A stretch of 64,000 nucleotides of DNA, taken from the NCBI GenBank assembly GCA_028583605.1, contig CM053329.1, positions 10,023,501-10,087,500 on the forward strand, written 5' to 3'. Every line of letters begins with the position of its first letter. Within the stretch, counting starts at the first letter, position 1. Below the pieces are notes generated by a model, which was given only the letters and a program-made list of their open reading frames with translations, was not told where the DNA came from and searched no databases. The stretch is from Dastarcus helophoroides. Taxonomy: Eukaryota; Arthropoda; Insecta; Coleoptera; Bothrideridae. The position numbers were made by a program, and so were the translations under genes. Positions 45,075 to 55,583 of the stretch are shown in pieces.

Positions 45075-47755
45075 GTGAGTCCTAGACGAAGATCTGAGGC
45101 ACCCCCGGGAAACTGCGCGAGTGTTGTTTACGTCCCGCCAAAACCCATTCATCAAACTCTAATGTGACAGAATTGACGCAATCGATAACATCTGGAACAC
45201 TAGATGAATGAACCAAATGAATGAAGCGAAAGTTTACTCTTTTAGTATGACATTTGGTAGCAGTTGTGGGCCTATGACATTTTTCGACTTTCGCTAATAC
45301 ATAAGAAGAGATAGAATTATCACGGTCCACTACATTTAAGTCAAATTTAAAACAATTTTCAAGTCGACTTTAAATACAGCGCATCCACCAAGTGATCCTT
45401 GTTGATTCCTATAGTTCAAATAAGGTTATTGCTTTACTTCATGATATGTCCAATTTATTGGGCGAAGATGAATATTGGTCTTTGAAAATCATATCAGATT
45501 TTTATGAGATGCAAATTTTTTAGGACTAGTCAGTGTCAAAGAACTACTTAGTCTCTTTAACACTTTGGTGTTCAACATTAAACTACTTAAACTGTTCAAC
45601 ACATTAGTGTAAGTTATTCTTTAACACTGTTCAATTCCAGAGAACGTAGATCTGGGAGACTCTCTCGTGATCCCATCAGTTTCATCAACTGATACTGCAG
45701 TTATTGTTATTATTTTCATTTATCCATTTAGTGACGTTTTCATTTTTTGGGATGTTACTCCTTGTCCGGATCATATCTGATCTTGTAATAATGCCTCACC
45801 CATGATCAAATTGAAAACTGCCACATCGAGATACTCTTATGTGTTTGCCAGGGAGTGATAAAGTATATATGACGTGAAATGTTAAAATGTTTGCGAGTAG
45901 ATATCGCTCTTTTAGCCAAAGATAGATTAATGTTCTCAGCGTGAAATGAAAATATTTTTGAGTCTTCTGCCTCTAAAGCAGATGAGTTAACAAAGGTGAT
46001 AGTGATCAGTTTTGTTGATTTAAACCATTGATGAAATTCTCCTATCATTAGGCAGTAACTGATCATACTATTCGCAGCCTTATTCATGCCCAGGAGTAGC
46101 TGCCTCATTTCGACTAATTATCTAGTCTAGTGTATTTTCCTGATGTCTCTATGTTTATAAATTGTGCAAAATCATCAGCTCTAAAAACATATGAGTTTTT
46201 GTGCAAAATCTCTTCGTTTGGATTTGGTGTTTGCTCTTGAAAGTAATTATTGGAATCGACAAAATTGAGAACAGGTGCGTTTTAGAACGTGATCTCTGAC
46301 GTGGTAAATTACTATTTTTTCTGTTACGTGGTGAACAAAAAGGTGGCAACTGGCAAAGTATTCTTCAACCCTTTTTGATTTAAACTTATTACCTTTGATT
46401 TATCTCACAAGAAGCACTAATTTCAATCCAAACCCTGCTTAGTTTGTCATCAGAAAGTCTTCGTTAAGCATCTGATGGAATAGAAAGTCTTAAATTTAAA
46501 CACCCTGGAGATGGAGTTGAGGCAGATTTTCATGAGCGTGTGTCATTATCAATTATTGTCATCCACTAATTGATTCTGCGACTGCAAACGTTATGCAAAT
46601 ATCAAGGTGGTTATTAGAACACAGTAAAATTGAATTAAGTGTGGTGCTGAAATTTTCATCCCTATAGTTTTCGAGTGCCTTCTCATTTTGCTACTTTGAA
46701 CAGAAGAACCCCAAAGAAATTATGTGCTTATAAATTTGTAAAATTTTCAGTTATTTTAAAGGCGACTAGATCACTTCATTTTATTTTCAAAGTGATTTGA
46801 ACTCGAGAAATAAATTAAATTGATATATGCACGTCTGGAAGACCAGAAAATTGAACAAAAAATAAATAATCGCTTATCACAACGACCACTACTCCAATAG
46901 CGAATCCTTGACTGCCAACTAAAATGTAATTTATCTGCTTTACCAGGATTGAGTAGAAATTTGTTTAAATGTTTCGAAATTTGTTTCTGTGTTTTTATAA
47001 GTTCGTTCATAACGGTAAATGCTAATGATTGTAGCGCGTGCTGATCAGTTGCTTGAATACCGCGAAACCAAACCGCACAGAATCCAAGGTTGAATGTTTC
47101 TTCCTCCCCAGCTGTACCAACTAGAATTTATGTATGCAAATAATGTAAATGTTTAAAACTATATGTATTAGTTCCGACTAAAAGTCCATAATTCAATATA
47201 GATATGTAAGAAAACTTTATAACGGTATGTTGTCTTAGTTATAAAAATCCACCAGCATTAGTTCTTGGTTATTTAATGGAGTAAAACGAAAGCTATTCAG
47301 AAATCATCTGAGGTCCAGCCTGCAGAGTAACTAAGAAAGAAGAATTAAGCACTCGAAGTGGCTACTTCTCGACTTTGTCAGTTTAAATTTTAAACAAGAA
47401 GAAAATTCAACCATCGTTAAATTGCTAACGATGGTTGAATTTTCTTCTACAGTAATATTAAAGAATTAAATAAATGGGAAAAAAGTGACAAGACATGGAA
47501 ACAGTTATCATTGGACGTAGAAGACCAGCACGTGGTGATAACAATAACATTGTCTTTGATAATTGACTAAACCTTCCCAAACCGGTCAAACGTTAATAAA
47601 ATGTGGTTAGGACCATAATATTGACTTTGATAATGAGCTGACTAATACTCCTAAACCGGTCAGATATTAGTAAAGTGTGAAACGTAATCGAGTGATAGGC
47701 TTATGTACCTCTTTCAATAGGTTTCATCAAGTTCCAGCTGATTTAATTAAACCAA
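45075..47755. other. Putative intron sequence
   Basis: Unique, moderately AT-rich DNA. Minus-strand frames at 45806-46108, 46155-46349 and 46771-47010 might be debris of an old retroelement but carry no diagnostic motif. A perfect short hairpin lies at 47397-47448. Confidence 0.4.
47397..47448. repeat. Perfect 23-bp stem hairpin
   Basis: AGAAGAAAATTCAACCATCG... (47397-47419) is exactly complementary to 47426-47448 with a 6-nt loop AATTGC. It stands alone in unique sequence. Confidence 0.9.
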
Positions 47756-47759
47756 ATGT

Positions 47760-47953
47760 CTGATTGTACTCCACTTTGTCTGTAATGACGCAAACAGTAA
47801 TGTTTCGATTTAGTTATTTTATGTTAGTATACTGAATGGTCCTCACTCTTTACGTACTTCTCGATATTGAAAAGGAAGACTGCCAGGATGGCAACAAGAA
47901 AGAAAGTCCAAGCCCGAAAAGCCTCAGTTTTCGAGTTAAAGGATGTCCTATTG
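47760..47953 (+). repeat. Donor-like copy of a ~195-bp duplicated segment
   Basis: TGATTGTACTCCACTTTGTC ... AAAGGATGTCCTATTG. It is highly similar over its whole length to 48790-48980, which lies between the arms of a hairpin retroposon. This copy has no retroposon arms around it, so it is probably the source. Confidence 0.7.
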
Positions 47954-48655
47954 AAAAAAATCATTTTTTAATAATTCAAACGCTCTTCGCCTTATCTAAT
48001 TGAAATTGAAAATTCGAAAACTACAAATACTTAAAGAACCAACTTGTGATGTATTTCAATAATAATAATTTTGTTAGTGGGCCTAATGCAAGAGTTTTTA
48101 TATTAGTTTTTTATAGGAAAACTGGCACATTACTGATTTTTGTTTGAAGTTTTCGGAGTTACCAATGACTGTTTGTCATATTTTTCTAGAAATAATGGTT
48201 TTTGCGTATAATACATAACATCAGGGTGAATGAAGTGGTGAGTGGAAGTTCCAACTTGTAGCAAAATACAAAGGAGCATAACAAGAGGATAGTACAGTGC
48301 AACATTATAATAAAATACTAGATAAAGTATTTTTGAACTTACAATTTCAATTTTAACATGCATATAAAACGAAAAAATAAGTAAGAGAAACACAATGCCA
48401 ATGATGAGCAATGTGTTTTGAAATAAGAGAGAAATGTTTTATGGTTACATCAATTTAAATTTTTGGGAACTACTTAAGATAATTTTAAGAATAGTTTTGG
48501 GGCTTCAAACATACTACTTACCAGCTTAACATGAAATTAAGTTGCTAAGCAGTGATAAATCAAAAAATAGATAAAAAGCGAAACACACATTTATGCCCCC
48601 TTTGTAGGGCTCCAAATTTACCAATTCTTGGCCAAATTGGTTCATTAATTAAATA
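47954..48655. other. Non-coding DNA
   Basis: No gene is recognised between the donor segment and the chimeric retroposon. Confidence 0.35.
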
Positions 48656-48667
48656 GTGAAGACGAAA

Positions 48668-49139
48668 ATTGATATAAAAATCTTGTTCCCTAAATCCAAG
48701 AAAGATTAAAAAATACAACAGTTGTACTAACGCGTTTCGATAGCCAAGCTATCATCTTCAGAGAGATACTACTAACAACTCTTTGATTGTACTCCACTTT
48801 GTCTCTAATGACACCAACAGTAATGTTTCGATTTAGTTATTTTATGTTATTGTATTGAAGGGTCTTACTTCTCGCGTACCTCTCGATATTGAAAAGGAAG
48901 ATTGCCAGGATTACTCTAAGAAAGAAAGTCCAACCCCGAGAAGCCTTAGTTTTCAAGTTAAAGAATGTTCTATTAACTAACTAACGTTAGTATCTCTCTG
49001 AAGATGCTGGGCTTGGCTATTAGAACGCGTTAGAGCAGCTGTTGTTCTATTTTTTAATCTTTCTTGGTTTCAGGGAACAAGACTTGTGTATCAATGTTTG
49101 AAGATAACCAAGGACAAGTCCATTTCACAAAAAAAAAAG
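48668..49139 (+). mobile_element. Hairpin retroposon, copy 7, carrying a captured segment
   Basis: Left arm 48668-48776, right arm about 48987-49131 (ending TTTCACAAAAAAAA). Between them lies a second copy of the 47760-47953 segment. The whole unit is flanked by GTGAAGACGAAA (48656-48667) and GTGAAGTCGAAA (49140-49151), a 12-bp duplication with one mismatch. That means it inserted as one piece. Confidence 0.7.
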
Positions 49140-49542
49140 GTGAAGTCGAAATAGACACATTTTCAAATCATTGTGTTTTTTATTTGACTTCAAAGAACCT
49201 GTTTGCCATTTTTTGTGAAAATAGATTCAGTAGTTAAACATTAAATAGGAAACAAACACAGACGTACATACTTCGTGCTGCTTGTTGGGTTTAAAGAAAC
49301 CTATTTATCCATTTTTATCGATATGGGTTCAACAGTCAAACAATGAAAAAGGAACAGTGACAGACATACATTATCTGTGTTCTTTGTTGGTTTGTAAGGA
49401 ACCTATTTTCGAATTTTTTGTCGAAATAGATGCAGTAGTCAAACAGTAAAGAGAGAACAAACACAAACATACGTTATATTTTACATATGTGTTTTTTGTT
49501 AGATTTTAAGCAACCTATTTGCTAATTTTTGTCGGAATAAAT

Positions 49543-49709
49543 AAGAACTTGTCCCCTGAAACTAAGAAAAATTAAAAAACACAACAAACGTTCCTCTAAC
49601 GCATTTCGACAGCCAAGCTGTCATTTTCAGAGAGATACTAAAACCTCAAGTTCTGTATTTCAATTTTTGAAAATAACCAAAGAGCAGTCCGTTCCACCAA
49701 AAAAAAAAA
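49543..49709 (+). mobile_element. Hairpin retroposon, copy 8, in the satellite
   Basis: Starts AAGAACTTGTCCCC, ends GTTCCACC plus an A-run. Flanked by GAATAAAT (49535-49542, 49710-49717). Removing it restores the satellite unit. Confidence 0.75.
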
Positions 49710-50428
49710 GAATAAATTCAGTAAAGTAGTAATGTAATGCAGTAAAGAGACAACAAACTCGGACATACATTTCCTATATCCTTTGTTCGCCTTCAAGGAC
49801 ACTTTCTTTTCTTGAAATGGATTAAACAGTTCAAGAGTAAAAAATAGACAAACACACTTTGGCATTGCTTATGTTATTTAGACTTCAACAAACCATTTTT
49901 TGCATTTTCGTCCAAATCAATTCAGTAATTAAATCAATAGAGCACAAACAGAAAGACAGACTAAGTATCGGATTTCATGTGTATTTTATTGAGCTTTAGG
50001 AGTGCCGAAATCAGCTCACTAGCTCACTAGGTAAACGATGAGAAAACAAAGAGTCAAACACACTCCTTGTGTTCTTTAAGATTGAAAATTTTCTTCCAAA
50101 TCAGTTTAATACTTTAGCAATAAAAGTGGGACAAACAAAAAATACACATACATAGGAAAACTTTTTGCCAATTTCCTAATCAGTTCTGCAATTTAATGAT
50201 GATGAAGAAAGAAACATAAAGGCACATAAAATTTTAAATTCCCTGAGCTTCTTGGGCTTCAAGAACTCATTTGCTTAGTTTTGTCGAAACCAATTCAGTG
50301 GATAGATAGTAAAGAGGGACCAAACACTCTAATAACACGTTTTCGCATTCCTTGTACCTTTTATTGAGCTTTAACGAATCAATTTTCTTATTTTGGTTCA
50401 AATTATTCCAACAGTCAATAGTTAAGAT

Positions 50429-50667
50429 TGAAATACAAATCTTGCTCCCTGAAAGCAAGAAAGATTAAAAAACACAACAACGGTCGCTCTAACGCGTTTG
50501 GATAGCCAAGCTATCATCTTCAGAAAGATACCAGTATCTTGGTTATCGAAACGCGTTAGAGCAACATTTGTTGTGTTTTTTTTTAATCTTTCTTGGTTTC
50601 AGAGGACAAGATTTGTATTTCCTTTTTGAAGATAACCAAGGACCAGCCCGTTCCACTAAAGAAAAAA
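50429..50667 (+). mobile_element. Hairpin retroposon, copy 9 (full), in the satellite
   Basis: Two arms; ends CCACTAAAGAAAAAAA. A 12-bp duplication AATAGTTAAGAT flanks it (50417-50428, 50668-50679). Confidence 0.85.
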
Positions 50668-50685
50668 AATAGTTAAGATGTAGTA

Positions 50686-50790
50686 TGTTTTTTGGTGCAA
50701 CGAACTGGTCCTTGATTATCTTCAAAAATTGAAATACAAAACTTGTCCCCTCAAACTAAGAAAGATTAAAAAACACAGCAAAGATTTCTC
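50686..50790 (-). mobile_element. Hairpin retroposon, copy 10 (5'-truncated)
   Basis: Starts on + with TGTTTTTTGGTGCAACG (the A-rich tail, reversed) and stops inside the first arm at GATTTCTC. A perfect 11-bp duplication AAGATGTAGTA flanks it (50675-50685, 50791-50801). It is partly nested in the duplication of copy 9, so it inserted later. Confidence 0.85.
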
Positions 50791-52061
50791 AAGATGTAGT
50801 AAACACCAAAACACATATTTTGAATTCCATGCAGCTTTTGTCTGGTTTCAAGGAATCCTTTTTGTCACTATTCATCTAAACAAATTTAGTAATTAAATGG
50901 GGAAGAAGAGATAAACAGAGAGACAGACAAAAACTTTCGCTTGACCCCTAATCTTTGCTGAATTTCAAGGAAACTTTGCGTCAATTTTGGTCGAAATCAA
51001 CTCAGTAATTCATCACTGACCACAAAACAAACATGCAGGCACACACATTTTTACATTTCATGTGGCTTTTGTTGGACTTTAAGGAATGATTTTGTCAATT
51101 TTGGGGAAATAAATTCAGTAGTTAAACGAGGAAGAGGAACAAAGAAAAGGACAGAAAAAACATTCGTATTCTCTGTATTCTTGATCAGACTGCCAATATA
51201 AAATCATCATCAATCATACAGGCAGATATATACAATTACACTGTTGAGTTACCTTCGTTGTTTGTTAAGCTTCACGAAACCTTTGCCAACTCTTGTCAAA
51301 ATCGAGTCAGTATTTTAACAGAGTACATGAAGCAAACAAACACATGTGTGTGTTCCACGTAGCAAAATTGAGTCAGTAGTTTCACAGTGAACAAGTAGCA
51401 AACAAACAGACAAACGCATGCTTGCGTTCCACATAGCATTCGTTGGGCTTCAAAGAATCGTTTTACCAATTTCCGTTCAAATAAATTCGGTGGTTAACAA
51501 ACAAGGACACAAACCAAAACTTTCGTATTTTCTTTGTCCGCAGTTGGCTTTTAAGAAATTTTTGCCTACTTTGGTTAACATTTTTTCGTTAGTGAAACAA
51601 CGAGTTGCGAACAAACAAGGAGACAGGCACATTCTCGCTTTCCATGTGTTTTTTTTTGGACTTCGAGAAATCTCTTTCCCTATTTTCATCGAAATTGATT
51701 TAAGAGTTCAAAGGGGAAGAAAGAGCAAGCAAAGTGACAGAAAAAAAGATTTTATTTGCTTTGGAAGATTCTGCCAACTTTCGTCAAAATCATGTCAGTA
51801 TTTAAAGGGAACAGATACAAACAGCACACTTTCGTTTTCCCCGTGTTCTTTCAGGGGCTGCAAAGGAAATTTTTGGCCAATTTTCATCAAAATAAGAATC
51901 AGTCGTTGAACATTGAAGAGGGGACAAACTGACTTTCGCCTTCACTGTGAACTTTATTAGGCTTCAAGACTTCTGGGCTTTTTTAAAATCTAGTAGTTAA
52001 ACAGTAAAGGGGAAACAAACAGACAAATACACTTTCGCATTCTTATTGTCCTTCTGTTGCG

Positions 52062-52664
52062 CATCAAAGAATGAACAGGTTTGATATTTCTTGTCAAAAC
52101 AGTAGTTTAAGAAAGAAGATAAAACAGTGAAGGTAGAACACTGAATAAAACAGTGAAAATAGAACAAAGAGATAGTCAAACACATTTTCGTTTTCCATGT
52201 GGTTTTGTTGGGACACTATTAGAACCACTTCAGGAATCAAAGACTGAATAGGAAGCAAACAAACAGATTTTTGAATGAACAGGTTTAATACCTGTCAAAA
52301 CAGTAGTTTAAGAGTGAAGATAAAGCAGTGATAGTAGAACAGTGAATAGTACAGTGAAAACAGAGCAAAGAGATAGTCAGACACATTTTCATTTTCCATG
52401 TGGTTTTGTTGGGACAATATTAGAATCACTTCGGAAATCAAACAGTGAATAGGGAACAAACAAACACATTTTTGAATGAACAGGTTTGATACTTGCCAAA
52501 ACAGTAGTTTAAGAGTGAAGATAAAACAGTGATGGTAGACCAGTGAATAGAAGAGTGAAAACAGAGCAAACATATTTTCGTTTTCCATGTGCTTTTGTTG
52601 GGCCAATATTAGAATCACTTCAAAAATCAAACAGTGAATAGGGAACAAACAAACACATTTTTGC
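52062..52664. repeat. Higher-order ~205-bp triplication in the satellite
   Basis: Three successive units start at about 52062, 52268 and 52474. Each contains GAACAGGTTTGATA, AACAGTAGTTTAAGA, AGTGAAAACAGAGCAAA and GACAATATTAGAATCACTTC, and they are far more alike than neighbouring satellite units. Confidence 0.75.
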
Positions 52665-53305
52665 ATTCCTAATATCCTTTGTGGGGCATCAAAAAACGAA
52701 CATATTTCAGAATTTTCGTCGAAATTAACTCAGTAGTTTAACAGTTAAGATGGAACAAACAAACAGATAAACACATTTTCGCATTTCATGTGGTTCTATT
52801 GGGCATCAAAGAAACTTTTTGTCAATTTTCGTTAAAATCAATTTAAAAAAAATAAACAGTGAAGAGGGAACAAACACTCTTTCGCATTTAAAATCTCTTT
52901 GTTGTGTATCAAGGAATGAATATAGTTGACAATTTTCGTAGAAATCAAATCAGTAGCTTAAAAGTGTAGATGGAACAAAAAAAAGTGAACATCTTTGAAC
53001 CTTCCTCGCTGTTCTTGTTGAGCTTCCACGAAACCTTTTGCCATTAGAGGTTAAGTAGTGAAGAGCGAACAAGCAAACACATTTTCGCATTCCCAATATC
53101 TTTTGTTGGACAGTGAAGTTGAAACAACATTGGAACACATTTTCGTATTGCACGTGGTTTGGTTGAGAGTCGAGGAAATTTTTTGTCAATTTAAGTCAAC
53201 TATAGAGTTTAAACAATATAGATTGAACAAGCAGACAAACACACTTTCGCGTTGCACGTGATTTTATTGACAGTGGAGGAAACATTTGCCAATTTTCGCC
53301 AAAAA

Positions 53306-53465
53306 TTGATATACGAATCTTGTCCACTGAAACCAAGAAAGATTAAAAAACGCAACAAAGGTCGCTCTAACGCGTTTCGATATCCAAGCTTTTTTTTTCG
53401 CAGAGATAGTTTCTGGTGACAAGATTCAATTTTTGAAGATAACCACAAGGACCAGTTCCACCAAA
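53306..53465 (+). mobile_element. Hairpin retroposon, copy 11, in the satellite
   Basis: Starts TTGATATACGAATCTTGTCC, has a damaged stem region (GATATCCAAGCTTTTTTTT), and ends GGACCAGTTCCACCAAAAA. CCAAAAAT occurs on both sides but overlaps the element end, so the duplication is uncertain. Confidence 0.65.
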
Positions 53466-53620
53466 AATCACTTTGGAATTTAAACAATACAGATGGAGCA
53501 CACAAACAAATACATGTTCGCATTCCTACTGTTTTTTATTGGGAATCAACCAACGAATGTACTTGGCAATTTTCGTCAAAATTGCTTAAGTGGTTAAACT
53601 GCAAGAGCGAGTGAAACATG

Positions 53621-55277
53621 CTTTCGTTTTTATACTTATTAATGTAGTCATACAGCTTTATTACAAACGAGTTGCAAAGTTATTCCTCTCGATAGATAAT
53701 TCCAAAGTTTGGGCAATAATAAAGTTTGGGTAATAACAACAATAATTATAATAACAATTGAACTTTTAGGAGAAAAAAGATTCTTCTATTTAATGACTTG
53801 TGATGTCATTTTTCTTTTTCGTGCGCCATTTAACAAAATAATTAAAATGTGCATCTGACTACTCAATGGTAAGAATCAACAACGAACCCTTAGGTGAACA
53901 TGAATACAATCTACTATACTGTAAAGGCTGCTTAAAAAAAAGGCTAACGTGACTTCTAACGAAAAAGGTCCCTTATCCAAAGGTCATTCTAACTGTGATC
54001 TAATGTTCAAATCCATTCCAGATCTTGGGTGCAATTCTTTTCGAACTTAAACTGAATCGAAAACGAAACTTCAATCAAATTAATTATTCTTTTATAAGTC
54101 TTACAAACTGAAACTTCAAAGGCAAACTTAGTTGATAAAAAGTTGACGACGATAAATACAATTTTGGAGGTGTCATGACTAACTTTCCCTTCTGCTATTG
54201 TTATTGTTGTTTTTTTCCTGTGGTAATAGTTATGGTCACAATTTATAATTTTTAATATTATCTCGTTTATTAAATCTGTCATTAAAAATTACCTGAAATT
54301 GGACATAATTCGGTACCGGTGATAAATCTACACCGTTTTTCTGGTTAAACAAATGTTTATTTTTATAAATTATTGTAAGCCAATATATTCATTTTGTTCG
54401 TGATGAGTATTCACTTTTAAAAATAAATTTTTATGTTAATTGTGCACGGAGGCAACATTCTTCATGATTTACTGCATTTCGTGTCATCAGTCAACGTAAT
54501 TTTAGTACAACGCATACTTCTCTATTCGTGTTGCCACTAAAACTGCGTTTTACAGCAGCAGTGAAAGATTTGCTAACTTTGTAAGAGCATAAGACTACAA
54601 TGTTATTGATTTCTTATATTTTATTATTACGTATAAATCTTATGATCTTTTGGTCTTTAAAATACGGAAAAATTATTTTTTTTTCTTGTATTTTTTTAAT
54701 TCCTTTTTACTTTTGTTTCATATGCTATAGAGAATCTAATTATTTTATTTGTCTGATGTCATAGTAATCTAGGTTTCTATTTAACAAATGGAAAAAGAAA
54801 AATATTTTAATAAAACCAGTTGTGCAGTTCTCGCTAGTTGTTTTTATATCTTAAACGGACAACTCGCTTTAGTTTCTGTCGTCCGAAGTTAAAAGTCTTC
54901 AAACGTAACCAATTTTGAATCAAGAAACGACCGAAGATAATAAATTAATTTTAATTAAATAATTAAAATGAAATAACGTAAAAATTATATCTCAATGTTC
55001 CAGTGAAATAAGAGCGTTTTATACGGCTCTCTATCATTTATCGTGCGCGATATTACTACCACTTATCGCGCGCGATATTGCTACTGCGATATATTTATAT
55101 GTCCTTTGTAACATCTATTGAATTCATTTTATCGAGTTCCCTTTTATTTATTAAGAAAAGTATTTTTGGTTCCAGATATTGGTTTAACCCACTCTTATTT
55201 AAGAAAATACTCTTTATAGAGAACGAATGGGAAGTAAAATAAATAGTAACCCAATGGTAATATTCGTTAAGTAATCA
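53621..55277. other. Unique non-coding DNA
   Basis: No supported gene. A CG-rich palindromic pair lies at 55039-55085. Confidence 0.35.
55039..55085. repeat. Duplicated CG-rich palindrome
   Basis: TATCGTGCGCGATATTACTA is followed about 25 bp later by TATCGCGCGCGATATTGCTA. The second contains a perfect 14-bp palindrome TATCGCGCGCGATA in AT-rich surroundings. Confidence 0.6.
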
Positions 55278-55583
55278 AAATTTGTTACCGGTGTGAAGAC
55301 AGCGGCCAAAACCCAGCAGCCACTTTTACGAGGTTAACCGAACGTCCATGGGCGTGCGGGTATCGCGATATGAGTTGCCGGCCGGCTACTAGCATGCACG
55401 CAGAAAATAATCCGTCGTAGCGGCCAAAATATTAGCAGCGTTAGGCGACCATTGCATTAAAGTAAATATCTCTGAATTATATAAAAATTCATATATACCA
55501 AACGCGTTGACCTAACCAAATAAAACTTTAACATTTTGTTCACAAAAACATGGGAATTCAATTCGTACAAGCTCATCAACTAA

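Larger units (their letters stand above)
49152..53620. repeat. Degenerate ~130-bp tandem satellite
   Basis: About 4.4 kb of head-to-tail units of roughly 120-140 bp. A typical unit runs CACATTTTCGCATTCC - TTTGTTGGGCTTCAAGGAA - CCAATTTTCGTC - GAAATCAATTCAGTAGTTAAACAGT - GAAGAGGGAACAAACAAACAGA. The phrase order resembles the 3' tails of insect LINE/SINE copies. Units differ by substitutions and deletions. Several frames cross units but encode nothing coherent. Hairpin retroposons interrupt it. Confidence 0.8.

Noticed and set aside
45806..47010. Minus-strand frames that might be an old LINE
   Set aside because: No YADD, endonuclease, RNase H or gag zinc-knuckle motif could be found in any frame.
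51418..51909. 163-codon frame in the 49-53 kb satellite
   Set aside because: It only reads through several tandem units; repeats of the same phrase in different frames show it is not a protein.
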